From JBBILG01 sp037445085 (GTDB lineage: Bacteria > Pseudomonadota > Gammaproteobacteria > Burkholderiales > Methylophilaceae): a DNA stretch of 38,728 nt. Under the pieces are notes generated by a model. It was not told the DNA's origin and did no database searches. It saw only the letters and a list, made by a program, of their open reading frames with translations. Location: positions 1-38,728 of the forward strand of contig JBBILG010000006.1 of NCBI GenBank assembly GCA_037445085.1, written 5' to 3'. The position numbers were made by a program, and so were the translations under genes. Numbering within the stretch: position 1 is the stretch's first letter; each line of letters begins with the position of its first letter. Below are positions 25,930 through 34,238 of this stretch, in pieces.

Positions 25930-27189
25930 ATGAGCAAGACCCTACAGGCCGTGCGCGGCATGAACGACATCCTCCCGGCCGAAGCGGCGCTGTGGGAGTT
26001 TTTCGAGGATACCGTGCGCGACTGGCTGCGCGCCTACGGCTACCGGCAGCTCCGCACGCCCGTGGTGGAACCCACGGATCTGTTCGTGCGTTCCATCGGC
26101 GAAGTCACCGACATCGTCGAGAAGGAGATGTACAGCTTCGAGGACCGCCTCAACGGCGAGCAGCTCACCCTGCGCCCGGAAGGTACGGCGGGCTGCGTGC
26201 GCGCCGTGGTGCAGCGCAACCTGCTCTACAACGGGCCGCAGCGCCTGTGGTACATGGGCCCCATGTTCCGCCACGAGCGCCCGCAGAAAGGCCGCTACCG
26301 CCAGTTCCACCAGGTCGGCGTGGAAGCGCTCGGCTACGAGGGTCCGGACATGGATGCCGAGCACATTGTCATGACCGCGCGCTTGTGGAAACTGCTGGGA
26401 CTCACCGACGTGGCGCTGGAAATCAACACGCTGGGTTCCGCTGATACGCGCGCGCGCTACCGCAGCCGTCTGATCGCCCATTTCGAGCGGCATCTCGACC
26501 AGTTGGACGACGACGCGCGCCGCCGCCTGCACAGCAACCCGCTGCGCATCCTCGACAGCAAGAACCCGTCCATGCAGGCGCTGGTGGCAGCCGCGCCCAG
26601 GCTGATGGACGATCTTGACGAGGCGTCCCTCAGGCATTTCGAGCAATTGCAGGCTCTGCTACAGGCCGCCGGAGTCGCTTACCGCATCAATACCCGCCTG
26701 GTGCGCGGGCTGGATTATTACAACGCCACCGTGTTCGAATGGGTGACCACGTGCCTCGGCGCGCAAGGCACGGTGTGCGCCGGCGGCCGCTACGACGGAC
26801 TCGTCGCGCAGCTCGGCGGCAAGTCCGCGCCAGCCTGCGGCTACGCCATGGGCGTGGAACGGCTGCTGGCGCTGCTGGACGATCAGGGCTTCCAGCCCCC
26901 CGCGCTGGCGCCGGATGCCTATGTGGTGCATCTGGGCGAAGAGGCCGACTCACTGGCCTGGCGGGCGGCGGAACGGCTGCGCGACGCCGGCCTTGCCGTG
27001 GTGCTGCACTGCGGCGGCGGCAGCTTCAAGGCGCAGATGAAGAAAGCTGATGCCAGCGGCGCGCGCTACGCCGTGATCATCGGCGACGACGAGGCGGCGG
27101 CCGGCGAGATCAGCGTCAAGCCGCTGCGCGCAGACGGCGAGCAGGCCCACATGAGCGTGGCCCGGGCGGCGGAGCTGCTTTCCGCATGA
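25930..27189 (+). CDS. hisS: histidyl-tRNA synthetase
   Basis: HisRS charges tRNA-His. The 419-residue class II synthetase begins MSKTLQAVRGMNDILPAE. It has motif 2 around MFRHERPQKGRYRQFHQ, the HisA motif LVRGLDYYNATVFEW (about residue 257), and a C-terminal anticodon-binding domain with GGGSFKAQMKKADASGARYAVIIGDDE. The ATG at 25930 matches the family start. Its end overlaps the first ABC ATPase gene (ATGA). Confidence 0.98.
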   Translation: MSKTLQAVRGMNDILPAEAALWEFFEDTVRDWLRAYGYRQLRTPVVEPTDLFVRSIGEVTDIVEKEMYSFEDRLNGEQLTLRPEGTAGCVRAVVQRNLLYNGPQRLWYMGPMFRHERPQKGRYRQFHQVGVEALGYEGPDMDAEHIVMTARLWKLLGLTDVALEINTLGSADTRARYRSRLIAHFERHLDQLDDDARRRLHSNPLRILDSKNPSMQALVAAAPRLMDDLDEASLRHFEQLQALLQAAGVAYRINTRLVRGLDYYNATVFEWVTTCLGAQGTVCAGGRYDGLVAQLGGKSAPACGYAMGVERLLALLDDQGFQPPALAPDAYVVHLGEEADSLAWRAAERLRDAGLAVVLHCGGGSFKAQMKKADASGARYAVIIGDDEAAAGEISVKPLRADGEQAHMSVARAAELLSA

Positions 27190-28019
27190 ACGAGCTGCTG
27201 CGCGTGGAGGGGCTGCGCGTCGCACCGGCGAGCGACCCGCGGCGCCTGCTGGTCAACGACGTCTCCTTCACGCTGGCGCCCGGCCGCACCACCTGCATCG
27301 TCGGCGAGTCCGGCAGCGGCAAGAGCCTCACTGCGCTGGCGGTGATGGATCTGCTGCCGCCCGCGCTGCGCCGCCTGTCCGGCCGCGTGTTGTTCCAGGG
27401 CAGCGACCTCACCGCGTACAGCCCCGCGCAGATGCAGGACGTGCGGGGGAAACGCATCGGCATGATCTTCCAGGAGCCGATGACCTCACTCAACCCGGTG
27501 CTCAACGTCGGCTACCAGATCGGCGAGAGCCTGACGGCCCATCTCGGCCTGCGCGGCAAGGCGCTCAAAGTCCGCGTGGCGGCGCTGCTGGAGCAGATGG
27601 GCATTCCCGCCGAGCGCGCGACGAGCTACCCCGACGAGCTGTCCGGCGGCCAGCGCCAGCGTGTCATGATCGCCATGAGCATCGCCTGCGATCCGGCCAT
27701 GCTCATTGCGGACGAACCGACCACCGCGCTGGATGTGACGGTGCAGGCGCAGATCCTGGCGCTGCTCGACGAGCTGCGGCGACGCATGCGCATGGGTATG
27801 CTGTTCATCACCCACGATTTCGGCGTGGTGGCGGACATTGCCGACGACGTGGTGGTGATGTTCCGCGGCCAGATCGTGGAGAGCGGCCCGGCCGACGAGG
27901 TGCTGGGACAGCCGCGCCACCCCTACACGCGGGCACTGCTCGACTGCGTGCCGGACGCTGGTGGCGAAAAGCCGCTCAAACCCATCGACTACGCCTGGCT
28001 GAACGAGGCGGCTTCATGA
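27186..28019 (+). CDS. peptide/nickel-type ABC transporter ATP-binding protein (OppD/DppD-like)
   Basis: This 277-residue ATPase has Walker A GESGSGKS, Q-loop FQEPMTSLNP, signature LSGGQRQR, Walker B MLIADEPTTALD and switch His in FITHDFG. The FQEPMTSLNPV and HPYTRALL segments are typical of the oligopeptide/dipeptide/nickel subfamily. The Cys-containing C-terminal oligo_HPY extension is absent, giving a length closer to NikD than OppD. It overlaps both hisS and the next ATPase gene by four bases. No permease or binding protein gene occurs in the window, so the substrate is unknown. Confidence 0.88.
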   Translation: MNELLRVEGLRVAPASDPRRLLVNDVSFTLAPGRTTCIVGESGSGKSLTALAVMDLLPPALRRLSGRVLFQGSDLTAYSPAQMQDVRGKRIGMIFQEPMTSLNPVLNVGYQIGESLTAHLGLRGKALKVRVAALLEQMGIPAERATSYPDELSGGQRQRVMIAMSIACDPAMLIADEPTTALDVTVQAQILALLDELRRRMRMGMLFITHDFGVVADIADDVVVMFRGQIVESGPADEVLGQPRHPYTRALLDCVPDAGGEKPLKPIDYAWLNEAAS

Positions 28020-28813
28020 ACGGCGACATCATCCTTGGCGCGCGCGGCCTCTCCAAGGCCTACCGCCAGCGCAGCGGCCGTTTCGGTTTCGGCAGCTCCT
28101 TGGTGAAGGCGCTCGACGATGTCAGTCTGGAAATCGCGCGCGGCACCACTCTGGCGGTGGTGGGCGAATCGGGCAGCGGCAAATCCACCCTGGCGCGATG
28201 TCTGCTACAATTGCAGCCCCTCGATGCCGGTCAGGTGCTGTTCGAGGGCGTCGACCTGGCGGCACTGGACGGCGCCCGCCTGCGGGCGGCACGGCGACAT
28301 ATCCAGATGGTGTTCCAGGATCCGTTCGCCTCACTGAATCCGCGCATGAAGGTGGGCGATATCGTCGGCGAGGGTTTGCTCATCCATGGCATGGGCGACG
28401 CCGAAGAGCGCCGCGACCGGGTGCTGCGCATGTTGCGGCGCGTCGGCCTGGGGGCGGCGGACATGCAGAAGTACCCGCACGAATTTTCCGGCGGCCAGCG
28501 CCAGCGCATCGGCATCGCGCGCGCCCTGGTGCTGGAACCCAGGCTGGTGGTGTGCGACGAGCCGGTCTCGGCGCTGGACGTCTCCATCCAGGCGCAGATC
28601 CTGCTGCTGCTCAAGGAACTCCAGCAGGAAATGGGGCTCAGTTACCTGTTCATCAGTCACGACCTGCGCGTGGTGCGCCACATTGCCGACACGGTGGCGG
28701 TGATGTATGGCGGGCGGGTGGTGGAACAGGGCGCGGCGGAGCGGATTTATCTCGATCCGCAGCAGGAATACACACGCAATCTCTTGAACGCGATCCACCG
28801 GCGGGAACACTAG
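28016..28813 (+). CDS. peptide/nickel-type ABC transporter ATP-binding protein (OppF/DppF-like)
   Basis: The second ATPase of the pair, 265 residues, has Walker A GESGSGKS, Q-loop VFQDPFASLNPRM, signature FSGGQRQRIGIARAL and Walker B LVVCDEPVSALD. It also has FISHDLRVVRHIADTVAVM and a short tail IYLDPQQEYTRNLL. It resembles the OppF/NikE partner. The pair would form a heterodimeric motor but lacks local membrane subunits. yfgM starts ten bases after its stop, so it remains within the hisS-der transcription unit. Confidence 0.88.
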   Translation: MNGDIILGARGLSKAYRQRSGRFGFGSSLVKALDDVSLEIARGTTLAVVGESGSGKSTLARCLLQLQPLDAGQVLFEGVDLAALDGARLRAARRHIQMVFQDPFASLNPRMKVGDIVGEGLLIHGMGDAEERRDRVLRMLRRVGLGAADMQKYPHEFSGGQRQRIGIARALVLEPRLVVCDEPVSALDVSIQAQILLLLKELQQEMGLSYLFISHDLRVVRHIADTVAVMYGGRVVEQGAAERIYLDPQQEYTRNLLNAIHRREH

Positions 28814-28823
28814 GAAACAGGAA

Positions 28824-29450
28824 ATGGCATTCGATCCGGCAGAGCAGGAACAACTCGACGAACTCAGGGCATGGTGGCAACGCCACGGCAGCAAGGTCAT
28901 CGCGCTGGTGGTCGCGGGCGTGCTGTCCTTCGCCGGCTTTCAGGGCTGGAACTATTACCAGCGCCAGCAGGCCACCGCCGCCTCGGAAAAATATGAGCAA
29001 CTGGGGCGTCTTAGCATCAAGGAAATCGACCAGATCCGCAGCATCTCCGCGGAACTCATGGAAGACTACGCCGGCACCCCTTATGCGGGGCGCGCCGCGC
29101 TGCTCGCCGCCAAGGCCAACCATGCCGCCGGCGATGTCGCCAGCGCCAAAGCCCAACTGGAATGGGCCGCCGCCAAGGCGCGCGAGGATGCCATGCGCGC
29201 CATCGCCAACCTCCAGCTCGCCGCCATCGCGCTGGACGAAAAACAATACGATGCCGCCCTCAAGGCGCTGGAAGCGAAACGCGACCCGGCTTTCGACGGC
29301 CTCTATGCCGACCTCAGGGGAGACGTGCTGGCGGCACAGGGCAAGACCGCGGAAGCCAGGGCGGCCTACGAGCTGGCGCTGACCAAGCTCGACGCGCAGG
29401 GCAAGTTCCGCACTTACACCCGTCACAAGCTCGACGCGCTAGGCGGCTGA
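28824..29450 (+). CDS. yfgM: YfgM-type membrane protein (SecYEG-associated, TPR)
   Basis: YfgM is an inner-membrane protein with a periplasmic TPR domain that associates with SecYEG and the chaperone network. The 208-residue product has an N-terminal cytoplasmic stretch (MAFDPAEQEQLDELRAWWQRHG), one membrane helix (about 24-42) and a TPR_21 domain (SAELMEDYAGTPYAGRAALLAA...). AGGAA lies immediately upstream of the ATG. It precedes bamB as in other beta- and gammaproteobacteria. Confidence 0.92.
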   Translation: MAFDPAEQEQLDELRAWWQRHGSKVIALVVAGVLSFAGFQGWNYYQRQQATAASEKYEQLGRLSIKEIDQIRSISAELMEDYAGTPYAGRAALLAAKANHAAGDVASAKAQLEWAAAKAREDAMRAIANLQLAAIALDEKQYDAALKALEAKRDPAFDGLYADLRGDVLAAQGKTAEARAAYELALTKLDAQGKFRTYTRHKLDALGG

Positions 29451-29452
29451 CC

Positions 29453-30616
29453 ATGAAGCGCCTCGCCTTCCTGCTGGCGACCCTGTTGCTTGCCGGCTGT
29501 ACCACCATCACCGACCTCAAGCGTGACGTGTCCGAGCGCGTGCTCGGCCCCGCGCCCGCCGATCCGCCCACGGCGCTGACGGAGTTCAAGCCCTCCGCTA
29601 CTGCCGCCGTGGCCTGGAGCGCCAAGGTGGGTGCCGCCGGCGCCTACGATTTCACGCCGGCGGTCGATGGTGGTGCCGTCTATGCCGCTGGCGCGGAAGG
29701 CGACATCGTGCGGCTGGACGCCGCCAGCGGCAAGGAAGTCTGGCGTGTGCATGCCGGCGAGAAGCTCTCCGGCGGTGTCGGGGCCGGCAGCAATCTCGTC
29801 CTGGTCGGCACGCCCGGCGGCAGGGTGCTGGCATTCGATCAAAACGGCAGGGCCCTGTGGAAGGCCAAGGTCAGCAGCGAGGTGCTGAGCGCGCCCCAGG
29901 TGAGCCAGGGCGTGGTGGTGGTGCGCAGCGGCGACAGCCGCATCTTCGGCCTTGGCGCCGCCGACGGCAGGCGGTTGTGGGTGTACGAGCGCGCCATGCC
30001 GCCACTCACCCTGCGCAGCAGCGCCGGCGTGGTGCTGGCGGACGGCATCGCCTACGTCGGCTTCGCCGGCGGCAAACTGGTCGCCATCCACATCGCGGAC
30101 GGCAAGACCCTGTGGGAAGCAGCCGTAGCGCTGCCCAAGGGAGTCACCGAAATCGAGCGCATCGCCGACATCACCAGCCTGCCGGCGGTGGAAGGTGATG
30201 TCGTCTACGCCGTGGCCTTCCAGGGGCGCGTGGCCGGCATCGACCGCAGCAGCGGCCGTGTGCTGTGGACCCGTGACATTTCCAGCCACACCGGCCTCGA
30301 TGCTGAGGACGGCCGCGTTTTCCTGAGCCACACCGGCGGCGCCGTGTATGCGCTGGACCGCAACGGCGGCAAAAGCTTCTGGCGCCAGGGCGGGTTGCTC
30401 AACCGCCGGCTGACCGCGCCGCTGGCCATGGGCAAACTGGTTGCCCTGGGAGACCTCGAAGGGTATGTGCATGTCCTGGCGCGCGACAACGGCGCCTTCG
30501 CCGCGCGTGTGCAGACTGAAGAGAGCCCGGTCATGGCACGGCTCGTCCGCCTCAACGATGCCACTCTGCTGGCGCAGACGCGCGGCGGCGGCCTGTATGC
30601 CATCACGCTGAAATAA
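29453..30616 (+). CDS. bamB: outer-membrane assembly lipoprotein BamB
   Basis: BamB is the beta-propeller lipoprotein of the BAM complex that folds outer-membrane proteins. The 387-residue protein has a lipoprotein signal with lipobox LLAGC (Cys16), then repeated PQQ-like propeller blades (for example VRLDAASGKEVWRVHAGEKL, RVAGIDRSSGRVLWTRDIS and VYALDRNGGKSFWRQ). These blades are structural and do not bind PQQ. The stop TAA shares its last base with the der start codon. Confidence 0.96.
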   Translation: MKRLAFLLATLLLAGCTTITDLKRDVSERVLGPAPADPPTALTEFKPSATAAVAWSAKVGAAGAYDFTPAVDGGAVYAAGAEGDIVRLDAASGKEVWRVHAGEKLSGGVGAGSNLVLVGTPGGRVLAFDQNGRALWKAKVSSEVLSAPQVSQGVVVVRSGDSRIFGLGAADGRRLWVYERAMPPLTLRSSAGVVLADGIAYVGFAGGKLVAIHIADGKTLWEAAVALPKGVTEIERIADITSLPAVEGDVVYAVAFQGRVAGIDRSSGRVLWTRDISSHTGLDAEDGRVFLSHTGGAVYALDRNGGKSFWRQGGLLNRRLTAPLAMGKLVALGDLEGYVHVLARDNGAFAARVQTEESPVMARLVRLNDATLLAQTRGGGLYAITLK

Positions 30617-32052
30617 TGCTGCCGACCCTGGTGCTGGTGGGGCGCCCCAACGTGGGCAAGTCCACCCTGTTCAACCGGCTCACCAGGACGCGCGATGCGC
30701 TGGTGGCCGATTTTCCCGGTCTTACGCGCGACCGCCATTACGGTCGCGGGGCGGTCGGCGACCGGCCCTATCTGGTGGTGGATACTGGCGGCTTCGAGCC
30801 GCTGGTGGATAGCGGCATCCTCGCCGAGATGGCCCGGCAGACCCTGCTGGCGGTGGATGAGGCGGATGCCGTCATCTTCCTGGTGGACGGACGCCAGGGC
30901 GTCACTCCGCAGGACAAGGCCATCGCCGACCGCCTGCGTCGCCTCCACCGGCCGGTGTTGCTCACCGTCAACAAGACGGAAGGCATGAACCGCGCGCTTT
31001 CCGCCGCTGAATTCCACGAACTGGGGCTGGGCGAGCCGCTGCCGATCTCGTCGGCGCACGGCGATGGCGTGCGCGAACTGGTCAACCTGGCGCTGGCAGG
31101 TTTCCCCGCGGAAACCGAGCCGGACACGGAAAACGACGATACCCTGCCGTCGCCCAAGGTGGCCATCGTCGGCCGCCCCAACGTCGGCAAGTCCACCCTG
31201 GTCAACGCCCTGCTGGGCGAGCAGCGCGTCATCGCCTTCGATCAGCCAGGCACCACGCGCGATGCCATCTACATCGAACTCACGCGCGGCGGCCGCAGTT
31301 ACACACTGATTGATACCGCCGGTGTGCGCCGCCGCGGCAAGGTGTTCGAGGCCGTCGAGAAGTTCTCGGTGATCAAGACCATGCAGGCCATCGAGGATGC
31401 CAACGTGGTGGTGCTGGTGGTCGATGCGCGGGAAGGGGTCACCGAGCAGGAGGCGCACATCGCCGCCTTCATCCTGGAGAGCGGGCGCGCCTTGGTGGTG
31501 GCCGTCAACAAGTGGGACGGCCTCGATCAGGACAGGCGCGAGTGGATCAAGCAGGAGATCGGCCGCAAGCTCCAGTTTCTCGACTTCGCCAAGTTCCACT
31601 ACATCTCGGCGCTCAAGGGCACGGGGCTCGCCACGCTGCTGCAATCGGTGGACGGCGCCTACAAGTCAGCCATGGCCAAGCTCGCCACACCCAGGCTCAC
31701 GCGCGTGCTGCAGGAAGCCGTCAGCCAGCATCCGCCGCCGATGGCCAGGGGCCTGCGTCCTAAGCTGCGCTACGCCCACCAGGGCGGCAGCAATCCTCCC
31801 GTCATCGTCATCCACGGCAACAACGTGGAAAACCTCAAGCAGAGCTACGTGCGCTTTCTGGAAGGGGTGTTCCGCACGGCCTTCGAGCTGTCCGGCACGC
31901 CGCTGCGGGTGCAGTTCAAACAGGGCGAGAACCCCTACGTCGAGCCGGAAAAACGCAAACCCGGCGAGGGTCTGGTCAGCATGCGCCGGCGCAAGAATGA
32001 ACTGCGTGCCGCCATGAAGGCGCGCAAGGAAAAAGAAGGCGGCAAACGCTAG
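30616..32052 (+). CDS. der: ribosome biogenesis GTPase Der (EngA)
   Basis: Der is an essential GTPase needed for maturation of the 50S ribosomal subunit. The 478-residue protein has two tandem G domains, each with GRPNVGKST (about residues 8-16 and 186-194), DTGG and DTAG switch II motifs, and NKTE and NKWD base-recognition motifs. A C-terminal KH-like domain and a Lys/Arg-rich tail complete it. It ends 15 bases before the convergent acyl-CoA synthetase gene and closes the ndk-der block. Confidence 0.98.
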   Translation: MLPTLVLVGRPNVGKSTLFNRLTRTRDALVADFPGLTRDRHYGRGAVGDRPYLVVDTGGFEPLVDSGILAEMARQTLLAVDEADAVIFLVDGRQGVTPQDKAIADRLRRLHRPVLLTVNKTEGMNRALSAAEFHELGLGEPLPISSAHGDGVRELVNLALAGFPAETEPDTENDDTLPSPKVAIVGRPNVGKSTLVNALLGEQRVIAFDQPGTTRDAIYIELTRGGRSYTLIDTAGVRRRGKVFEAVEKFSVIKTMQAIEDANVVVLVVDAREGVTEQEAHIAAFILESGRALVVAVNKWDGLDQDRREWIKQEIGRKLQFLDFAKFHYISALKGTGLATLLQSVDGAYKSAMAKLATPRLTRVLQEAVSQHPPPMARGLRPKLRYAHQGGSNPPVIVIHGNNVENLKQSYVRFLEGVFRTAFELSGTPLRVQFKQGENPYVEPEKRKPGEGLVSMRRRKNELRAAMKARKEKEGGKR

Positions 32053-32067
32053 GGTGGCAGCCCTGCA

Positions 32068-33921
32068 TCAGCGATAAAGTTCTGCGTATTCCGCCTGGTA
32101 GCGTGCCAGCACGCTGGCGCGCTTGAGTTTCAGCGTGGGCGTCAGCAGGTCATTCTCCAATGTCCACGGCTCGTGCAGCAGGGCGATGCGCCGCACGCGT
32201 GCATAGCCGGGGAATGCCTGCATGCGCCGTGCCGCGCGGCGCAAGGCGTAGCTTCTGGCTGCCGGCGACTGCAGGCAGGCAGGCCAATCGCCATCCAGGC
32301 CATTCCCGTCTGCCGCTTCCAGCCATTTCTCACGATTGACCACCGCCAGCAGGCCAAGGAAGGCCTGGCCTTCGCCCACTACCATGACCTGGTCGAACAG
32401 CGGGTCGTTGAGCATGGCGGCCTCGATATCGGCGGGTGGCACTTTCTCGCCATTGGAGAGCACGAGGATTTCCTTGACGCGCCCGGTGATGCGGATGTGC
32501 CCGGCCGCGTCGATGCGGGCGACGTCGCCGGTATCGAGCCAGCCGTCCGCGGTGAACATGGCACGGGTGGCCGCCTCGTTGTTCCAGTAGCCGAGCATGA
32601 GGTTGGGCCCGTGCGCCTGCAGCGCGCCATTTTCGCCCAGCCGCACTTCCACGCCGGGGATGGGTCGGCCGACCGTGTCCGGCAGGTTGTCGTCGATGCG
32701 GTTGACGCTGATGACCGGGCTGGTTTCGGTCAGCCCGTAGCCCTGCAGCAGCGGCAGCCGCAGGCCGATGAAAATGCGCGCGGTATCCGGCGGCAGCGCG
32801 GCCCCGCCGGATACCGCCAGGTGCAGGCGTCCACCCAGGCGCTGGAACAGCTTGCGCCCCGCCACATGCTGCAGCAAAGGGGCAAGCAGGAATAGCGGAT
32901 GCCAGGGCGCCCGCCCTTGCGCATGCTCGAAGCTCCGGTAACCGATATCCACGGCGAATTCGAACAGACGGCGGTGCCATGCCGGCCCCTGCGCCAGCGT
33001 GGCGTTGAGACCGGCGCGGATGCGCTCGAAAATGCGCGGCACGGTGATCAGCACGGTGGGACGCAGGGCCAGCATGTCTTCCTGCAAGGTCTGGAAGGAG
33101 CGCGCATAGCCCACGGCAGCCCCCGCCATGACGGCCAGGTAGTAGCCGGCCAGGCGCTCCAGGCAATGCGACAGCGGCAGGAAGGAGAACAGCATGTCGT
33201 CCGGCCGCACCTCGAAGGTCCGCAACGAGGCCCAGGCATTGCCGAGCAGGTTGGCATGGCTCAGCATCACGCCCTTGGATTTGCCGGTGGTGCCGGAGGT
33301 GTAGACGATGGTGGCGAGGGCGTGCGGGTCGCTTGCGCGATGCCGGAATTCGTCGCCAGCCGACGGCAGCCACTGCGCAATGTCACGCAGGCGGGCGTCC
33401 GTGGCTGGCGCCGTACTACCGCGCATGGAAACCACGCGGCTGAGGCTGGTGATACCCTGGCAGGCCTGCTGCAGCGGCGGCCAGTGCTCGGCGCTGTCAA
33501 TCAGCAGCAGACGCGCGCCGCAATCGCGCAGGATATGGGCGACGTTGTCGGGACGGTCGGAGGTGTATAGCGGCACGCTGACCAGCCCCAGCCCCAGCGC
33601 CGCCTGGTCGAACATGACCCAAGCCGGGCAGTTCTTCAGCATGATGGCGACGCGCTCGCCGACCTGCAGGCCTTCGCCATCCAGCGCCGCCTGCCAGCGG
33701 NNNNNNNNNNCAGGCTAGCCGGCCGCCACTTGACCGTTTTCCGCCTGCCAGCGGGCGATTTCGCCCACCATCTGCGCCCAGCTGTAATCGCGCCATTCGG
33801 CGGCGGCTTCGTGCCAATAGCGGTAGGCCAGCGCCTGCGGACTGCGGCGCGCGCGCTCGTGGAACAGGCCATCCAGGGTGACGGCCGTTTCGGGGGGAAT
33901 GGGATCGCTTGATCTGCTCAT
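32068..33921 (-). CDS. long-chain acyl-CoA synthetase (AMP-binding), interrupted by a scaffold gap
   Basis: This enzyme activates fatty acids to acyl-CoA through an acyl-AMP. The P-loop-like AMP motif is VYTSGTTGKSKGVMLSHAN, followed by YGLTETSPVISVN, DTGDVARIDAAGHIRITGR and a C-terminal lid, as in eukaryotic-type FAA1/ACSL proteins of about 600 residues. The frame contains ten Ns (33701-33710) and an in-frame TAG at 33715-33717. A 14-base sequence is duplicated on both sides of the gap, 54 bases apart; collapsing it restores an uninterrupted protein of 599 residues (EIARWQA joined to ALDGEGLQVGERV). I think the break is an assembly artefact. ATG 33921 has AGGA upstream; 33942 and 33951 are alternatives. 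Confidence 0.85.
33701..33710. other. assembly gap (ten Ns)
   Basis: Ten undetermined bases interrupt the acyl-CoA synthetase gene. The flanks carry the same 14-base sequence (33687-33700 and 33741-33754), as expected from two contig ends that really overlap. Confidence 0.95.
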
Positions 33922-33936
33922 GTCCGGGATGTTCCT

Positions 33937-33972
33937 GCTCATGATTATCATGAGCGCAATTTACTGATAATC
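33937..33972. promoter_or_regulatory. operator-like palindromes upstream of the acyl-CoA synthetase gene
   Basis: GCTCATGATTATCATGAGC (33937-33955) is an exact palindrome with 9-base arms around one T. A second inverted repeat, GATTATCA/TGATAATC (33943-33950 and 33965-33972), overlaps it. They lie just before the acyl-CoA synthetase start and about 110 bases from pqqA on the other side, a fitting place for a repressor of the TetR type. The regulator is not identified. Confidence 0.5.
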
Positions 33973-34081
33973 GCACTGTCGCCCACAGGGCCAGGCGCAG
34001 AGAATGATATCCGAGCCTGATGACAGCCATGTGCAGTCTTCGGACTCGTTCAATCATAACCCCCAGTCAAGGAGATATACT

Positions 34082-34153
34082 ATGTGGACCAAGCCTGAAG
34101 CTACCGAAATGCGTTTCGGTTTCGAAGTGACCATGTACGTCTGCAACCGCTGA
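34082..34153 (+). CDS. pqqA: PQQ precursor peptide PqqA
   Basis: PqqA is the ribosomally made substrate from which the cofactor pyrroloquinoline quinone is built. The 23-residue peptide contains the core FGFEVTMY with Glu15 and Tyr19 in the conserved E-x-x-x-Y spacing; these two residues are cross-linked by PqqE and become PQQ. Residue 21 is Cys, where Ala or Ser is common. A strong Shine-Dalgarno AAGGAG lies at 34069-34074, seven bases before the ATG. A hairpin follows the stop, and then pqqB, so pqqA can be expressed in excess over the enzymes. Confidence 0.97.
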   Translation: MWTKPEATEMRFGFEVTMYVCNR

Positions 34154-34166
34154 GTTGCAAAGCGCG

Positions 34167-34189
34167 GAAGGCCGCTTCGCGCGGCCTTC
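34167..34189 (+). terminator. hairpin after pqqA, probable partial terminator
   Basis: A perfect 9-base-pair stem (GAAGGCCGC/GCGGCCTTC) encloses TTCGC, followed by TTAT. The T tract is short, so readthrough is likely. The position between pqqA and pqqB fits attenuation or processing that keeps pqqA transcript more abundant, as reported for other pqq operons. Confidence 0.65.
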
Positions 34190-34238
34190 TTATGCGACGT
34201 AAGAAGGATTCATTTGTCCTGATTGAAATGGGGCCCAC

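Noticed and set aside
29453..30616. PQQ-dependent dehydrogenase because of the PQQ-like repeats
   Set aside because: The lipobox, length and position between yfgM and der identify BamB; the blades are structural and no dehydrogenase catalytic motif is present.
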